From: Chloroflexota bacterium
GTDB lineage: Bacteria; Chloroflexota; Anaerolineae; Anaerolineales; Villigracilaceae
Assembly (NCBI GenBank): GCA_021812905.1
Contig: JAKAMM010000008.1
Coordinates: 1-17,594 of the forward strand
DNA: 17,594 nt
Direction of reading: 5' to 3'
Both the position numbers and the translations under genes were made by a program. The notes below the pieces were generated by a model. The model worked only from the letters and a program-made list of their open reading frames with translations. It did not search any database and was not told the DNA's origin. How positions within the stretch are numbered: position 1 is the first letter of the stretch; each line of letters starts with the position of its first letter. Shown one piece after another: positions 16,901 through 17,594 of the stretch.

Positions 16901-17594
16901 GTCGGTCAGAGCGAGGGTGTCCCATTGGCCCAATATCCCATACGGCGTGCCGACGGGCGAACTATCGATCTGCTGCCAGCTCGTGGGGGCGGTGCCTTGT
17001 CCCACATACAACCGGAACTCCTTAAAGTCCGACTGGCTGTAAGCCGTGCCCATTACTTCCACAAGGTCGCCGACAACCGCTCCGTCGTTGGGTGTGCGGA
17101 TGCGGGCGAGCGGCGGTGTCAGGTCAATTGCCAGACTGACGCTGTTGGAGGGGTCGCTTTGCCAGCCGGCCAGGTCCACCGCTCGCACGGTGTAGCTATA
17201 GGTTCCTTCCGGCAAGTGGGCGTCGGTATATTCGGCGCTGCTGAGCGGCGCGGTATTGAGCTTCCGGCCGTCGCGGTAAATATCATATCCGGCCAGATCG
17301 GATTCACTGTTGGCCGGCCAGGTCAGATGGGCATCGGCCTTGTTGTCGACACGGCCGGTGACCTGAGGCGCCGCTGGCGGATGGGTGTCCACCGTTACAT
17401 TGACTTTTGACTTGCTGATGTGGCCGACTTTGTCTTCGGCCGATACCTGCAGGCAGTATTTGCCATCGGGCGGCAATGCTTTCCAGACGGTCAGTTCACC
17501 GTTTTCTATGGGAGTTGTAAGCTCGGCGATGGGATTCCAGCGGAAGGCCTGGACGCAATCGCCCTCGGAGACCGCTACCGTGGCGGCCGCCAGG
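10670..17594 (-). CDS. Giant multidomain exported-type protein (FN3, Ig-like, discoidin, TolB/PD40 propeller, CARDB, PKD, TSP3), 5' end outside window
   Basis: The frame is open to the right edge of the window: upstream of TTG 17476 it still reads a sensible module containing EGDCVQAFRWNPIAELTTPI. The gene is therefore partial and that TTG is not its start. About 2308 residues are visible. In order there are alternating FN3 domains (17380-17125, about 16800-16530, 16200-15940) and Ig-like domains. An FN3 domain split by a discoidin-like domain lies at 15670-15030, followed by two more FN3 (15020-14470). An Ig-like domain split by a propeller comes next (14460-13225), then a CARDB domain (13215-12855), three or four related beta repeats, a PKD domain (11553-11205) and a last FN3 (11205-10945). 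The end is a TSP3 repeat DADGDGVSDSDD plus a Cys-rich tail. No enzyme motif is visible, so a surface adhesin, scaffold or glycan-binding role is inferred. The same strand and the 109-bp gap to the Rhs gene start suggest linked function. Confidence 0.93.
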   Translation of the reverse strand, partial: LAAATVAVSEGDCVQAFRWNPIAELTTPIENGELTVWKALPPDGKYCLQVSAEDKVGHISKSKVNVTVDTHPPAAPQVTGRVDNKADAHLTWPANSESDLAGYDIYRDGRKLNTAPLSSAEYTDAHLPEGTYSYTVRAVDLAGWQSDPSNSVSLAIDLTPPLARIRTPNDGAVVGDLVEVMGTAYSQSDFKEFRLYVGQGTAPTSWQQIDSSPVGTPYGILGQWDTLALTDGAQYSLKLEAQDLAGNIGEHRIVVTVDNQPPAPPLLLSAAALGPLSDSVNLAWRANSEPDVTGYLLYRNGELANVTGNVIGDLAPYLIASTGYIDSNLPDGTYEYYLVAMDHAGNVSGPSNTRSVTIDTHAPRAIIVAPQANQRFDRSIMVQAVTPDLDIQTVQFQIKAVAATQWIDFNPALTEKPYITYLDPETLGLTYGMYELRAVAADVGGHVDVQPPAIPVEYADITPPAAPAGLQSRANGGVVTLTWTANSEDDLAGYNVYELQAEQRIRINDTLISGPSFVEPGGQQVLTDGEYIFQVFAVDTHGNESQGSNLATAVIYTPTLEQPYSPTAQTSIHLFGTALPGNSVELFNGEISLGTYSADDQGNVSMEAALEQRVNQFTIVASDLDGNRSKRSEPVIIVHGEPPATPTGLQGVANGHDVTLTWNPNSEDDLAGYNLYRDGVKLNADTEVTTGTASASYIGTGARYAHDGNLNTSWYAYLEPGAAAVWWQLNLPSPALINRIQLNWGGDAPTAFEIQAWSGYTWISLIKAMGNTSAVNTLDIEPAYFTTQIRLVFRPASSPSEMNRINLTEFRLWQHNPITTESYLDSNVADGRHAYYLEAINTLGMLSPPCQAVSVAVGDVTAPQVPANLSATANGSAITLSWTAPADADLGGYIVYKQTGQQWTRLNEAPTGTASYTDANLPNGTYTYRVTAVDRVGNESEPSGAASATVAVAPPTQPINVSAQSMPQGGTIRVCWESVAHATGYRLYRATSAGGPCELVTQEIITATCYTDTGLLDGTTYYYSVRAIDSLGNESAASTEAQAVPADSMAPLAPVIFAPTTAGKPITLTSAKTVIAGWAEPGSTVSLFNDEDRVGSTRAESNSSQSISPLAATASEYIVKWAISADGRFAAYTFHDEYGNYGCRIINFESKRQVTLNGYIEQPVWSPDGSRLAFAADGADGMRIRLYDVKTEATANISTGSDDYHYENYPSWSSDGLRLVFISNQFNATLQVCAYNLESQAIEPWVTVPEYSYGPMLSPDNRYISFKVSSYPYHSLYLFDRNGGNGPILLSNTLSTSYYYAYEEASVFWAPDGSRLGFVADNGGHKDIYAWSVADQSVAPLTNFGNVTNFAWLPGNRHLAYIRSDQSSATIWMSAMDGTEARQLAQVPGEWEDQTLGTLASGKVCYLYDQALALVQPAGSFQVKDVALTPGDNVFIATAADSAGNQSPDSAPIVIRVDGNQLPDIEVKPQDLYLFPYVPIAGDKVRFSALVHNRGAVDAQDVSVDCYIWDAQDHTQRVYSTSIAQLPAGQDAIVQFEWNSAGFSGRTSLIVEVDAGDAIFESSETNNMAFTNFYVAAVPGLQMYTRTNYDLYQADQIVQISVELYNSDQERNVTLAVEILDAGHRVVETVAEKNFVLPYTPIIQNEFTWNTGRTMAGDYYVHSILSDASGRLSENTVPFTIEATLDVQASLVTDRLHYTAGQSVQVHGTVANRSTNRIVDGLTAHIVLRNASNEIVHEATKSIDYLIEGAPASVDTIWNTSDSSPGSYKAQITVMEENIVLAQAESTFFIDETTALGATLSVAPAITTAGGVVNVSYAVTHNGNAPSLGVPLTIDIIEPDSLAVMDSDSLSVDFDPAQTITGVSIFDTQTFDPGVYRVSLYTQTGSDVRILAEGTLTIQSSAQPLLQLSGALAADPPSVVNGQSLMLRYTITNESAMNLNQLSLTLEVPQGVAGEFGRTINLPSGLTLSGEFAVPTSALIPGKYSSALMVKPAGATAPMKLASAEFEVTAPESRVHPPVAVAGGPYIAAVNEPIQVDGSDSFDPDEGRSESQTLPQDTIIEWAWETTPAQPYETNAFDDASGAVAQLPGFSTPGIHTIALRVTDNTAAAFPSEGWGNLIGIGTAQVQVYVPEHLNLSAVRQKSGAKLSWNSVGAAQYEILRSEQGPTMGFATIATMSSTSYVDTGIVTGRMYWYRVRCVIGTETRISEAVTISDAPIVEDADGDGVSDSDDICPQTPSGAAVDATGCSGPQRIGLICPCVRVPAWKNHGAYVSCVTHAVDDLIAAGLISADEKGTIVSQSAQSTCGK
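13340..14295 (-). other. TolB/PD40-type beta-propeller domain
   Basis: Six blade motifs are visible in order: WAISADGRFAAYTF, PVWSPDGSRLAFAAD, PSWSSDGLRLVFISN, MLSPDNRYISFKV, VFWAPDGSRLGFVAD and FAWLPGNRHLAYIRS. Each is followed by a strand with a YDV/YNL/FDR/WSV-like pattern. This is typical of PD40 (TolB-like) repeats, and six blades make a closed propeller. The domain is flanked on both sides by the two halves of an Ig-like domain. Confidence 0.88.
15150..15545 (-). other. Discoidin (F5/8 type C)-like carbohydrate-binding domain
   Basis: The segment has the hallmarks of the galactose-binding-like fold: ASASYIGTGARYAHDGNLNT leading to SWYAYLEPG, then VWWQLNLPSPALINRIQLNW, a later WISLIKAMGNTSAVNTLDI, IRLVFRPA and a final LTEFRLWQHN strand. 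Such domains usually bind sugars or lipids at surfaces. It interrupts an FN3 domain between LYRDGVKLN and ESYLDSNVADGRHAYYLEA. Confidence 0.8.

Noticed and set aside
16181..17410. Plus-strand open frame of 409 codons antisense to the FN3 region
   Set aside because: The opposite strand encodes recognisable repeated FN3 domains; this frame is a shadow of that coding sequence.
17474..17476. TTG as start codon of the giant upstream gene
   Set aside because: The frame stays open to the window edge and upstream residues continue a sensible domain, so the real start lies outside the window.

Overview
The window is dominated by two very large genes on the minus strand, followed downstream by a small A+T-rich cassette. 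All supported genes point right to left, so transcription runs from high to low coordinates. The organism is probably a Gram-negative environmental bacterium: the large genes are G+C-rich, there is a Sec signal peptide, and there is no Gram-positive anchor motif. A deltaproteobacterial or similar origin is possible, but the sequence cannot settle the taxonomy. No tRNA, rRNA, CRISPR array or intact transposase was seen.

Region 17594-10670 holds a huge multidomain protein that is incomplete at the window edge. It is an exported-type chain of fibronectin type III and Ig-like modules, a discoidin-like domain, a six-bladed TolB/PD40-type propeller, CARDB-like repeats, a PKD domain, a thrombospondin type 3 calcium-binding repeat and a cysteine-rich C-terminal module. 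Two of these domains (discoidin and propeller) appear to be inserted inside the loops of other domains.

Region 10669-10561 is a short intergenic gap with a strong inverted repeat, a small palindrome and a ribosome binding site. Region 10560-1174 encodes a 3128-residue Rhs/YD-repeat protein. It has a signal peptide, a coiled-coil stretch, a transglutaminase-like domain with an intact Cys-His-Asp triad, Ig-like domains, a Cys-rich segment, the Rhs shell, and a variable 167-residue C-terminal tip with a PD-(D/E)XK nuclease-type motif. This is the layout of a Sec-exported polymorphic toxin (WapA-like logic) rather than a PAAR/VgrG-dependent type VI effector.

Eighteen bases downstream of the toxin stop lies a 236-codon A+T-rich gene (1155-445) in the position expected for the cognate immunity protein. 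Its family is not recognised, and its 3' end may have been altered by a homopolymer frameshift. Just beyond it, 235-336 is a 102-bp orphan piece of another Rhs core, 87% identical to an internal part of the large gene. The A+T-rich toxin-tip/immunity cassette is therefore bracketed by Rhs sequence on both sides, which suggests recombination-driven cassette exchange. The last 234 bases are A+T-rich with no gene.
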